From Sphingobacterium bambusae (lineage in GTDB: Bacteria; Bacteroidota; Bacteroidia; Sphingobacteriales; Sphingobacteriaceae), in assembly GCF_033955345.1 (NCBI RefSeq), contig NZ_CP138332.1, forward strand, positions 744,001 through 808,000: DNA of 64,000 nt, given 5' to 3'. How positions within the stretch are numbered: the stretch's first letter is position 1; each line of letters starts with the position of its first letter. Shown in pieces: positions 26,651-37,100 of the stretch. The notes beneath the pieces are model-generated. The model searched no databases, had not been told where the DNA came from, and was given only the letters and a program-made list of their open reading frames with translations. The translations under genes were made by a program, and so were the position numbers.

Positions 26651-28879
26651 TTATCCTGTAAAGAAAATATACTTCTTATTCTTTTTTGCAGTGAAAGAAT
26701 TTAAGTAGTATCCTTTATGTTGCTTGACGGCAACATCCAAACCCTTACAAGCTATGGGGCTGCTCGTACGAATAACGCACACTCCAGAAGCCGCAGCATA
26801 CACCGTAGCACTCTTTAATCGCCCATCAGCCCAAGCCACATCAACAGTATAATTACCAACGGCTTTAATACCCTTAATCGAGCCACTATTCCAAGCTTTC
26901 GGCAAAGCAGGCAATAGGTGTAATTCATTATGCTGACTTTGTAGCAGCATTTCTATGATGCCGGCAGTAGCGCCAAAATTACCGTCAATCTGAAAAGGGG
27001 GATGTGAATCCAATAAGTTATCATATACGCCACCTTGATCACTATCCATACTTACCGAGGTCATAGTAGATCTGGTCAACGCAGCTTTAAGCAGTTTATA
27101 AGCATGATCACCATCAAATAATCTAGCCCAACAAGCAATTTTCCACGCTCTACTCCACCCTGTGCCTTGATCTCCTCGGGAAATCAATGATGTTTTAGCT
27201 GCATCAGCAAATTTTTCGTCATCCAAATAAGAGATTTGATTGCCAGGATACAAAGCCATCAGATGTGACAAGTGTCTATGGTCATCACCTTTGACATCAG
27301 GCTGAGCTTTCCATTCTCTAATTTGTCCCCAATCACCAACAGTTACACCGTTATCAAGTTTTGAAAGCTTACTCTCAAGTTCTTGAACAAAAACATGATC
27401 TGCATCTACCAACTTGCTAGCTGCTAAGGTCTGATTAAACAACTGATAAATTAACTGTTGTGCATAAGCAATCCCATCTTCCCAATTCCCGTGTTCTGGT
27501 GACCATTCATCAGGAGCGACAAGCTTTCCATCTTTCCCTTCGACCAGTCTGTCAAACCAATACTCACAGGTTGTCTTCATTACGGGAAAAGCTTTAATTT
27601 TTAAAAAGTTGCGATCTTTGGTGAACTGATAGTGTTGCCACATATGCATGCAGTACCAAGCATTTGCAGGGCGGTTAGCGTTCCAATCTGTATGACCAAA
27701 TATATTACTTTGTGTATGAATTGCCCACCCCCTATGCCCAAGATCTTTTGCTATCTTTTGCCAGGAACCATCCTTCTTTTGAGATTCATAAAAAACGTAA
27801 TTTAAGAACGGCATATGACACTCCGATAAATTTGCAGGCTCTGCAGGCCAATAATTCATCTGGATATTAATATTGGTGTGTATATCTGACTGCCATGGTG
27901 GATCATTATCATTATTCCATATCCCCTGCAAATTATTTGGTAGATCCATTCCTCTTGACGAACTTAACATGAGATATCTTCCGTATTGGAAATAAAGCAT
28001 ATCAAGGTGTTTACTTTGATTATGTTTTTTTATCAATTCATCTGTTGGAATAGTCGGAACAGGGGTATTTAGATCGAAGGACACGCGGTCATATAATGCG
28101 CTATAATCTTTTACATGCCTTTCTTTTAAAGAATCATAAGATTTTTTTGCAGCTTTCTCAACACGCTTAGACAATAAGTCATTCAAGGAATGCTTTGATC
28201 GTCCGAGATAACCTGAGGATTTTATGTCAAATGTAGTACCTGCTGCTAATAAGATCGTTACAGCATCAGCTTGGTTTACAGTAAGTGAAGTATCTGTGGA
28301 TTTTAAACTTCCACTTTCTAGAATAATCTTTAGTTGAGCTTCATATTCCAAATGATCCAATTTACCGGAAATAAACATCATATTATTACGGATAAAAGTT
28401 TTTTCTCCATGAGCACCCTTCATTCGCAAGTTAAATGATATCTTCCCTTTGCGATCTATAGCTTTTAGACGTACCGCAATAATTTGATCCGGCCTACTCA
28501 CAAAAAATTCCCTTTTAAATGCTACGCCATTTTTTCTAAAAGAAACAGATCCCAACGCACTGTCCAATGAGAGTTCACGTTGATAGTCCTCTACATCTTC
28601 TTCAATATCAAAATCTAAAAAAATATCACCAAAATTTTGGTACGATCCTCGTATCTCACGACTGCCTGTCCAAAGCGTTTTCTCATTAAACTGGATCTGC
28701 TCGTGTCCTATGCGCCCGAAAAACATCGCACCTAATTCTCCATTTCCTATTGGGAGAGCTTCTGTCATCCAATTCTTCGCAGGACGATCGTACCACAGTT
28801 TCAGATCTCTTTGGCAATAAACTGTTTCACAGCGTAATAGGAAAACGCCCGTCAAAAAACAAAATAAAAGTAATTTCAT
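26651..28879 (-). CDS. GH95 alpha-L-fucosidase (PUL operon copy)
   Basis: 742 residues from the ATG at 28879 (MKLLLFCFL signal peptide); the frame also allows 28897. GH95 enzymes are inverting alpha-fucosidases, often cleaving Fuc-alpha-1,2-Gal. Family marks: N-terminal beta domain with [34 protein letters not shown], then the (alpha/alpha)6 barrel with [18 protein letters not shown] (catalytic Asn342 region), the general-acid stretch [13 protein letters not shown], and [19 protein letters not shown] containing the base Asp632. Some members act on L-galactosyl links instead. It follows SusD and precedes GH2, fitting removal of a fucose cap before galactose. The neighbouring GH95 at 38529 is a diverged paralogue. 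Confidence 0.93.
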   Translation of the reverse strand: MKLLLFCFLTGVFLLRCETVYCQRDLKLWYDRPAKNWMTEALPIGNGELGAMFFGRIGHEQIQFNEKTLWTGSREIRGSYQNFGDIFLDFDIEEDVEDYQRELSLDSALGSVSFRKNGVAFKREFFVSRPDQIIAVRLKAIDRKGKISFNLRMKGAHGEKTFIRNNMMFISGKLDHLEYEAQLKIILESGSLKSTDTSLTVNQADAVTILLAAGTTFDIKSSGYLGRSKHSLNDLLSKRVEKAAKKSYDSLKERHVKDYSALYDRVSFDLNTPVPTIPTDELIKKHNQSKHLDMLYFQYGRYLMLSSSRGMDLPNNLQGIWNNDNDPPWQSDIHTNINIQMNYWPAEPANLSECHMPFLNYVFYESQKKDGSWQKIAKDLGHRGWAIHTQSNIFGHTDWNANRPANAWYCMHMWQHYQFTKDRNFLKIKAFPVMKTTCEYWFDRLVEGKDGKLVAPDEWSPEHGNWEDGIAYAQQLIYQLFNQTLAASKLVDADHVFVQELESKLSKLDNGVTVGDWGQIREWKAQPDVKGDDHRHLSHLMALYPGNQISYLDDEKFADAAKTSLISRGDQGTGWSRAWKIACWARLFDGDHAYKLLKAALTRSTMTSVSMDSDQGGVYDNLLDSHPPFQIDGNFGATAGIIEMLLQSQHNELHLLPALPKAWNSGSIKGIKAVGNYTVDVAWADGRLKSATVYAAASGVCVIRTSSPIACKGLDVAVKQHKGYYLNSFTAKKNKKYIFFTG

Positions 28880-28956
28880 AAAATTAAAAAAAATCATGCT
28901 GCAAATAATTTATTACGCCCTAATGTAGGGTGACCTATCAGCCACCCCTATAAACT

Positions 28957-30627
28957 CTAATATCCCTTTTCCTTTTGCGCAGTCTGCAAGTTTGGATTTC
29001 TATCCATAGCAGTTAATGGATATGGCATATAATAATACCGTGGTTCCCATTTTCTCGCTTGGGTAGTTTCATTGGTAATATCCCGAATGTCTTTCATTAC
29101 CTCAGCTGCAATTGCCAACCTGCGGATATCCCAGAATCTCTGTCCCTCGCCAGCAAGCTCAATCCGGCGTTCATTTTGTATCAGCGTTCGTAATGTGTTT
29201 TTACTTCCATAGCGCGCTTGATCAACATCAGGCATTCCAGCTCTACTTCTCACTAGATTTACGGCCTCGTAAACAGCAACTGAGGGACCGTTCAATTCGT
29301 TCTCTGCTTCAGCGAATGTCAACAAAACCTCAGCATAACGTAAAAGCTGAAAATCGCTATCTCCATTTTGTTCTTGGATGTAATTTGGATCAGCAATTTT
29401 TCGAAAGTTATATCCTGTTTTTGAATTATTATTACCACCTTTCCCCCAAGAGAACTCTTGTACCTTTCCATCAACAAACAAGGAATTACCAGGAAATAAG
29501 ATAGAAGCATACAATCGGGTGTCTCGATTTTTGAACTCTGTCAAGTAAGCAGCTCCAAACGCTCCATTATTATAATTTGTGTTACGCTGAGCTGGCGTAG
29601 GTAAATTTGTAACTGGATCACCATTACGATCGCCATAAGCATCAACCAATGATTGTGTCGGTGTTACTGAACTCCAACCATTTAATGCTGCAGGAAACAA
29701 TTTTGTCGTTGCTAAAGTTTTATTGATATTAACAGCATACTGTCTAGTTAATATCACTTCGGAATTTCGCTCATTTATAGACCAAAACTGTTGGGTATAA
29801 CTTACCAGTCCACGATAAAAGCGTTGCTTTTCCGCATCATTTGCAAAGGTAACGAAATCACTATAATCTTCTTGAAGATCGCCGCTACTCGGATCCTTTT
29901 CAAATAATGTGTGAATGTTCAAATCCATTACCTGCTTCGCTGAACTTGACGCAATGTTATAATTTTTATAAAATAGAGCTATCCGCGATCGTAGAGCCAA
30001 TGCTGCACTTCTAGTAATCCTGCCGTATTCATTTCCGCCACCACCGCTGTAACTTGTAGGTAAATCATTTACAATATCTCCGAGCTCACTTAAAACAAAC
30101 TCTACAACCTGTAGTTCCGCCGTTGGTTCAATTTTTGCGTCTTGAGGGTTTTCAAGGGCATCCACTATTAAAGGAACTGGACCGAAAATAGTTGTTAGAT
30201 TAGCATAAGAATAAGCTCTTAAGAAACGCACTTCTGCTTTATACCTTTTCTTAAGCTCTTCGCTCATTTGCACATTCTCTATCTGGGAGATAAAATAGTT
30301 AAATCGTCGAATTCCCTCGTATCTTCTACCGTAACCTAAGTCAGTGTTAACAGTAATATTTCCCGCAGAAACCTCTGTGGCAGCACTCTCCCAAGGATAT
30401 TGCGCAAAAGCATTATCTGACATCGCTTCAAAATAGATATTATCTTGATTGCCATCCAAATAACCATAACAGCCATTAAGAGCCAAAAGCGCATCATTAG
30501 CATTCGTAAAAAATGTTTCAGTCGCTAACTGATCATTTGGATACTGATCAATTTGTTTCATGCAACTACTTAATAGACCTGTAAGTGTTACAAGTATGTA
30601 TGTATATGTGTTAAATTTATTTTTCAT
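28957..30627 (-). CDS. SusD/RagB family lipoprotein (PUL operon)
   Basis: 556-residue surface lipoprotein. The signal ends in the lipobox LSSC (Cys about residue 22). SusD landmarks are the FFTNANDALLALNGCYGYL start, RFLRAYSYANLTTIFGPVPLIV, RSAALALRSRIALFYKNYN, and the C-terminal LLRYAEVLLTFAEAENEL, NERRIELAGEGQRFWDIRRL and the closing YYMPYPLTAMDRNPNLQ. These are the canonical positions of the Pfam SusD_RagB and SusD-like_3 modules. It is 12 bases downstream of SusC and should form the lid of that transporter. Expected ligand is a fucose- and galactose-bearing oligosaccharide, judged from the co-transcribed hydrolases. Confidence 0.94.
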   Translation of the reverse strand: MKNKFNTYTYILVTLTGLLSSCMKQIDQYPNDQLATETFFTNANDALLALNGCYGYLDGNQDNIYFEAMSDNAFAQYPWESAATEVSAGNITVNTDLGYGRRYEGIRRFNYFISQIENVQMSEELKKRYKAEVRFLRAYSYANLTTIFGPVPLIVDALENPQDAKIEPTAELQVVEFVLSELGDIVNDLPTSYSGGGGNEYGRITRSAALALRSRIALFYKNYNIASSSAKQVMDLNIHTLFEKDPSSGDLQEDYSDFVTFANDAEKQRFYRGLVSYTQQFWSINERNSEVILTRQYAVNINKTLATTKLFPAALNGWSSVTPTQSLVDAYGDRNGDPVTNLPTPAQRNTNYNNGAFGAAYLTEFKNRDTRLYASILFPGNSLFVDGKVQEFSWGKGGNNNSKTGYNFRKIADPNYIQEQNGDSDFQLLRYAEVLLTFAEAENELNGPSVAVYEAVNLVRSRAGMPDVDQARYGSKNTLRTLIQNERRIELAGEGQRFWDIRRLAIAAEVMKDIRDITNETTQARKWEPRYYYMPYPLTAMDRNPNLQTAQKEKGY

Positions 30628-30639
30628 GATCTACTGAGA

Positions 30640-33600
30640 CTAAAATGTTAATGAAAGCCCTAATGAAGTTGTTTTTGTCTGCGGATATGAAGGAGATCCG
30701 GAAGGTACTTCTGGATCAAAATCTTTCATACGCTTGTCACCTCTAAATGTTAGTAGGTTGTTTGTTGTTAAGAATATTCGTAAATTTTTTGCCTTGATTC
30801 TTTGCAATACCGCATCATTAAAGCTGTAACCTATGGTTACATTCTTCACCCGGAAATAGCTTGCATCAAACAACCAGAAACTTGAATTTACCATATTTTG
30901 AGTATTGTCTTCAGAACGCAATAATCTAGGATAGGCCGCATTTGCATCTGGATTGTCTGATGTCCAACGATCCAGATGATAACGGCGCACGCCAGATCCG
31001 TTAAAAAAGGCATGGGCTGCTTCATTATTAAAATAAGCGTCAACGTCCCAAACCCCTTGTCCCATGACGGTCAAGTCCAAACCCTTGTAATTTAGTGAAA
31101 AGTTTAATCCATAGGTTTTGTAAGGTACGTCATTACCTACAATCACGCGGTCGTTTCCGTCAATCACACCATCATTATTTTGATCCACGTATTTGATGTC
31201 ACCAGCACTTGTGTTGCTGGATTGAAAAGCCCAATTATCTACTTCTTGATCAGATGTAAACAATCCTGCAGATTGATACATATAGTATGCACCTATAGCT
31301 TGTCCTACGCGCTCAATGTAAAACCCGTTGGGTGGTAATTCATCAAGGCCATTAAGATCAATTATTCTGTTACGAATATAATTTATATTACCACCAATGG
31401 TGTACTGAAGATCGCCAATTTTATTGGAGTAATCGATCGCTAGCTCCACCCCTCTATTTTGCACCTTTCCAGAATTGATATTAGGAACATTGCTTATACC
31501 AGATTCTAAAGGAACGGAATTTGCATTACTCAATAAAATGTCTTTTGTCAAGGCGTTGTAAGCATCAATTTGAATGTTTATTTTGTTTTTAAACAAAGAA
31601 AAATCCAATCCGATATTTGTCATCTCCTTCTTTTCCCAAGTCAATAATGGGCTTGGCAATGCACCAGGCCATGCCCCGTCCACCCATGTCCCGCCTAAGA
31701 AAGCGCCCTGACCCGTCGAAATGCCGCCGAAATAATCATAGAAACCAACATTGCCAACGTTACCAGCCACACCCCATGATCCTCTAATTTTAAGTTCAGA
31801 AACCCAGTCTAAGCTTTTCATAAAGTTTTCCTGTGATAAGCGCCAGCCGACTGATGCAGAAGGGTAGGTTCCGCCACGATACCCTGGAGCAAATTGCGAT
31901 GATATGTCATGCCTAAGGTTGAAACCAAATAAATACTTATCGGAGAAAGTGTAATCAAGTCTACTAAAATAAGAGAGGAAGGCGCGTGTATTAATAACGC
32001 CATTAGCTGTAGTGTTTGCCGGATCCGTTGATCCCGCATTAATCGCGTCTAAATTATTTGTAGGAAAGTTGTTACGTGACACCTCTATTTCACGTTCATT
32101 ATAGAACTCGTAGGATGTTCCGACTAAAACTTTTGCGTAGTGTTGCCCAAATGTCTTTTCGAAAGTTGAGGTTAATTGTGAAAGTAAACGATGGTTCCTC
32201 GTCCAGCGTTCGTTAAGATTGTTTGGATCACGACCGGTACCTGGGATTAACTCTCCGGTAAAGAAATTTGTCAAAGGATCTCTTCGGTTCACAAATAGTG
32301 ATCGGTAGAAGTTTTGGGTATAATAAGATATGTTTCCATCTATCGACAAACCTTCGATAGGCCTAAAACTTCCATTTATCGCGCCCAAAATACGATGGGT
32401 GACCTCTGAAGATCTGCCGCCCTCTTCAAGAACCAAAAGTGGGTTGGTATTTGCCATACTGGCATCAATACTACCCGCATTGACAGTCCCCCATTGACCA
32501 TTTGATTGTTTATTTACCATCATCGGTACCATTCTGGACAACCATGACATAGATTCCAAATAGCCGCTCTTGTTTTTGATTCCGTCACGGACTAATGAAA
32601 AGTTCGTACCTACGGTAAATTTTGAACTAATATCAGTTGAAGTATTGGATCTTGTGCTATAGCGCTCTAGACTTTTGCCAGGGAACAGCGAACTTTGGTT
32701 TAAATAAGAACCACTTGCGTAATAACGCGTTTTTCCTCCACCCGAAAAACTAAGCTCGTGCTGGCTTAACGGAGCATTGTCTCTTAAGACAAGATCATAC
32801 CAATCATTATCTGGATAAAGATCTGGCTGCGACTGGTTACGAATAATTTCTAACGTAGCCTGATCAAACTGCGCTGATCTACCGGCATTAGTTTGGGCCT
32901 CATTTCGTAAGGTGGCATAATCATATGCCCCTAAATAATCGGGTAAAAACGCAGCTCTCTGTAATCCATAAGATCCGTTATAGGAGATATGCGATTGACC
33001 TTCCTTCCCCTGCTTAGTCTTTACCAAAATAACGCCATTAGCTGCTCTTGAACCGTAGATGGAAGCGGCTGCGGCATCTTTCAATACAGAAATGGACTCT
33101 ACATCTCGGGGATTTATCCGAGCGAAATCTCCACCAGACAAAATAACACCATCAATAACGTATAGCGGTTCTGGAGCACCTAGGTTTCCTCTACCTCTTA
33201 GTGTGATGCCACCTACATCACTCCCTACATCTCCCGGACGTGCTAGGACTGTCAGGCCGGGAACTACACCTTGAAGTGCATTGTTTAGCGATGTAACAGG
33301 TCGGTCAACAATTTGTTTTTGAGGTATAGTAGCAATAGCTCCAGAAATCGTCTTCTTCGATTGTTGCCCATATCCAACAACCACCACTTCCTCAAGATCT
33401 TCACTATTTGGTGTAATTGTCACCTCCATACTTGCAGATGCTGGTTTTGTTAAAGTTTCATACCCTAAAATCGAAAAACTTAGCAGCACTCCATCTTCGA
33501 TATTATCCAACGAAAATCGTCCACTATCATCAGTTGACGCAATGGGCTTATTACCTATACTAATGGAAACCCCACTGATAGCTTGGTTAGTTTTAGCATC

Positions 33601-33720
33601 CTTTACGACTCCTTTTTTTTGATTTTGCTGGGCAAAACCTTCGAACGAAGAAATGGCTACTAAAACAAGCAGTATGCACAATCGAATTGAACATAACTTA
33701 AATTTGAGAATTTTGATCAT
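30640..33720 (-). CDS. SusC/RagA-type TonB-linked outer membrane transporter (PUL operon)
   Basis: About 1026 residues from the ATG at 33720 (MIKILKFK); a longer frame to 33750 exists. Signal peptide, carboxypeptidase-regulatory-like domain (about 35-115, GVVKDAKTNQAISGVSI), plug with EEVVVVGYGQQ and SISVLKDAAAASIYGSRAANGV, then the beta-barrel ending LGLSLTF. There is no STN domain, so it is not FecR-linked, in keeping with a hybrid two-component regulator encoded divergently at 34122. First gene of a five-gene operon. A single ATCGAC half-site, not paired at 21 bp, lies 146 bp upstream. Confidence 0.94.
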   Translation of the reverse strand: MIKILKFKLCSIRLCILLVLVAISSFEGFAQQNQKKGVVKDAKTNQAISGVSISIGNKPIASTDDSGRFSLDNIEDGVLLSFSILGYETLTKPASASMEVTITPNSEDLEEVVVVGYGQQSKKTISGAIATIPQKQIVDRPVTSLNNALQGVVPGLTVLARPGDVGSDVGGITLRGRGNLGAPEPLYVIDGVILSGGDFARINPRDVESISVLKDAAAASIYGSRAANGVILVKTKQGKEGQSHISYNGSYGLQRAAFLPDYLGAYDYATLRNEAQTNAGRSAQFDQATLEIIRNQSQPDLYPDNDWYDLVLRDNAPLSQHELSFSGGGKTRYYASGSYLNQSSLFPGKSLERYSTRSNTSTDISSKFTVGTNFSLVRDGIKNKSGYLESMSWLSRMVPMMVNKQSNGQWGTVNAGSIDASMANTNPLLVLEEGGRSSEVTHRILGAINGSFRPIEGLSIDGNISYYTQNFYRSLFVNRRDPLTNFFTGELIPGTGRDPNNLNERWTRNHRLLSQLTSTFEKTFGQHYAKVLVGTSYEFYNEREIEVSRNNFPTNNLDAINAGSTDPANTTANGVINTRAFLSYFSRLDYTFSDKYLFGFNLRHDISSQFAPGYRGGTYPSASVGWRLSQENFMKSLDWVSELKIRGSWGVAGNVGNVGFYDYFGGISTGQGAFLGGTWVDGAWPGALPSPLLTWEKKEMTNIGLDFSLFKNKINIQIDAYNALTKDILLSNANSVPLESGISNVPNINSGKVQNRGVELAIDYSNKIGDLQYTIGGNINYIRNRIIDLNGLDELPPNGFYIERVGQAIGAYYMYQSAGLFTSDQEVDNWAFQSSNTSAGDIKYVDQNNDGVIDGNDRVIVGNDVPYKTYGLNFSLNYKGLDLTVMGQGVWDVDAYFNNEAAHAFFNGSGVRRYHLDRWTSDNPDANAAYPRLLRSEDNTQNMVNSSFWLFDASYFRVKNVTIGYSFNDAVLQRIKAKNLRIFLTTNNLLTFRGDKRMKDFDPEVPSGSPSYPQTKTTSLGLSLTF

Positions 33721-34121
33721 AAAATTTATAATATTAAACGTTAGCGACACAGGATAGCAAAAGCAAAATCAGCGTATACTTCGGAACAATTCTTAGTGCG
33801 TCTGTGTGTATTAAATATGGTTTATAAATAGCGATCGAGAGCTTTAAACAACATCGTGCATTACTATCGACTGCCATTGCTAAACTAAGAAGGATCAATT
33901 ATTAAAAGCAAACAAATAAGATTATACACACCCATATAAACGATTATACCCCCTTTATTTGCAAAAATCAAGGAAGAAAAATGTGAGACGATTGCTTGAG
34001 GGCTTTATTAAGAAAAGGCTTTTTTAAATTCTTTTTTAATTTATGAACCCTTTCATTTGAAAGCAAGCATGTTGGTAGTTACCTTTACTGTATCGAATAT
34101 CATACACTAAAAACTCAAGCT
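33721..34121. other. Divergent control region between the PUL operon and its sensor-regulator
   Basis: No gene. It carries the promoters of susC (minus) and the hybrid regulator (plus). Features noted: one ATCGAC at 33866-33871, an ATCGAG at 33834-33839 (32 bp apart, not the 21-bp arrangement), and AT-rich DNA. No unambiguous -7 box was assigned. Confidence 0.45.
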
Positions 34122-37100
34122 GTGAAAAGGTTTATAATCACTTTGATAATATTGCTACTCATAACAATAGATTTGGGTGCTCAAAATAGCAATCAGGTTC
34201 AAACTATTGGAATCGATCAAGGATTATCTAACAATAATGTCACTAAAATTTATAAGGACAAAGAAGGCTTTATGTGGTTCGGAAGCTACGACGGCCTAAA
34301 CAGATATGATGCATACACCTTTAAGATTTATCGTAACGATCCTTCCGACATTAATTCGTTGCCAGATAATCGTATAACCGACATCATAGAGGATGGAAAA
34401 AGAAACCTGTGGGTAGGAACTCGTGCAGGTTTGGCCGTTTTAGATAGGAACTCAGGATTATGGAAACGGCTACATTTGTCAAAACAAACGAAGGTTGCCC
34501 GACGAAATCGATACGAGGTCAATAAATTATTATATCAGAATAATACAATCTATGCGGCGACAGATCAAGAGGGTATCTTGAAAATAGTTAATCATGATGG
34601 CAATTGGCATCTTGAGAAAATTCAGCTTAAGTTAGACAGCTCCATTTTAAACAATTATACAGTCAGATCGATGTGCATGGACTTGAACAATAATTTATGG
34701 GCTGTTGTACGCGACATTGGTCTTTGCTTATTGGATAACAAAGCGAATCGATTAAAGAAGATTACATCTGACATTAAGGATGCGAACGACATGACTATTT
34801 CTCAACGGAACGAAATTTGGGTAGTAAACAATTTATCACTAAAAAGTTATAACAGAGAGAATAAACAAGTAAAAGAATATTTGCAAAAGGACGTCGTTTC
34901 AAACACTAAAATGGTCAATATTCTCTCTGTCGATAATCATATGTGGGTCGGTACAGACGGAAGTGGAATAATGATTGTAGACAGTGAAACTGGCAATGTT
35001 TCATATCTCGACGATGGGACGGGTAAAGATATTCTTAGCAGTAAATCAGTATTCTCATCCTACAAGGATAATCAAGGTAGAATCTGGGTAGGTACTTTAC
35101 GGGGAGGTATCAATTTACTAGATCCTCTCAAGGGAAAATTTAAGAGTTTCCAAAATGATGAAAAGCCCGATGTATATGCAAGGAATTATGTGATGTCATT
35201 AGCCGAGAATTCCGCTGGACTAATTTGGATTGGTACAGATGGAGCTGGGCTATATCAATTGAACAGAAAGGATAATGTTTACAGAAGATATGGGGCTACA
35301 AGTTTAAGAAATACTCTCAGCAGCGATTATATTACACATATTATCTGTGATAAACATGATGACCTTTGGATAGGAACATACCACGGAGGTATCAATAAAT
35401 ATAGTGCTAAAACGAGAAAATTTGAAAGGTTCAATCTTGAGAATCCAAATAGCGGGAAAACACAAAATTTCGTTTGGAAACTTTTTATAGATAGCCAAGA
35501 TAAAATCTGGGCATCAACGTTAGATGGTGGTTCATTGTACATTTACGATAAAAAGCTAAACGTGTTTAAGGCCCTGAATCAACCTATTCATGATGTCATC
35601 AGTTTTTATCAAGAAAATAGTTCGACAATATGGTTTGGCAGTTGGGATGTTGTAATACGCTATGATGTAAACACTCACGCTATGCAAAAATATGCCATGC
35701 GGCATCCCGTCAGATTTATACAAAAAGATCATAACTCACATTTATGGATAGGCACAGAAGGCGGTGGATTAATAAAGCTAGATTTGCGCACGCAAAAAAC
35801 AAAAAGCTTTACAGAAAAAGATGGACTTCCGAGCAACACGATTTTAAATTTGTTGGAAGACCGTTACGGTTACTATTGGATTTCGACATATAACGGATTA
35901 TCGCGTTTCGATCCAAGAAAAGAAAAGTTTGAAAACTTTCAAAAATCTGATGGATTACAAAGCAACCAATTTAGCTACAATGCTGCAGTTGGGGTAAAAA
36001 GCGGCGAGTTACTTTTTGGAGGTATTCGCGGTTTTAATTTGTTTAATCCAAAAGATTTTATCGAACACTCATCTACCGCACCAACAATTGCCTTCACCGA
36101 AGTGTTAGTTCAAAACGACAGCTACTTTCCTTATCAAATTAAGAAAGGAATACCTAGTGATACTCTAAATCTTGTTATACCCTACGATAAATCTGTTTTG
36201 TCCGTTGGTTTTTCTGCTTTGGAATATTCTTTTTCTGATAAAATTAAATATGCTTATAAATTAGATGGATGGGACAAAAATTGGCACTATGTAAATGATC
36301 AACGAAGGATCCAATATTCGAATTTAAGAGAAGGAACCTTTATTTTAAAAATTAAGTCTACGAATGCTTCTGGACAGTGGTCATTGAAAGAGAAGGTCAT
36401 GCTAATCCATATATTACCGCCGTGGTATAGAACCTATTGGGCATATATAGGCTATCTATGCCTACTGTCCTGTCTATTTTGTGGATACATATATTACGTA
36501 AAAAAGCAGACAAGCCTTAAGTATCAAGTTAAAATAAAGGAAGTTGAGATAAGAAATGAGCGCGAGTCGCACGAAAAAAAATTACAATTTGTATCGCACA
36601 TTGCAAATGAGTTCAGAACCCCCTTAACACTAATTCTGAATCCAGCTAAAGAAATGCTGAAAAACAGAAAAGATGCCGATGAGGAAACAGCGCCCTTGCG
36701 TCATATGTATAATAATTCTAAGAGATTACTGACATTGGTCGACAAGCTTATGCTTTTTCAAAAATCTGAACATGATTTAAGCGCGTTAAATATAAAGGAA
36801 ATAGATATTAACAATCTTTGCAAAGAGGTATATCACTATTTCGAACAACATGCTACATTAAGGCAGATTAACTATATCTATAAAGGAATAATAGAAGACG
36901 ATTTGACAGTGAAGGGTGATAGAGAGAAATTAGAAATATGCCTTTTCAACATTATAGGTAACGCCTTGAAATACACGAATAAGGGCGGCACCGTTGATGT
37001 AACGTTAGCTACTAACGAAGAAAGCATATTTATCAACGTAGGTGATACAGGACCTGGAATTAAAAACGAAGTTGGTGAAAATATCTTCCAGATGTACGAA

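Noticed and set aside
33834..33871. ATCGAG and ATCGAC upstream of the PUL susC
   Set aside because: Spacing is 32 bp, not 21, and one copy deviates; not counted as a member of the paired-operator set.
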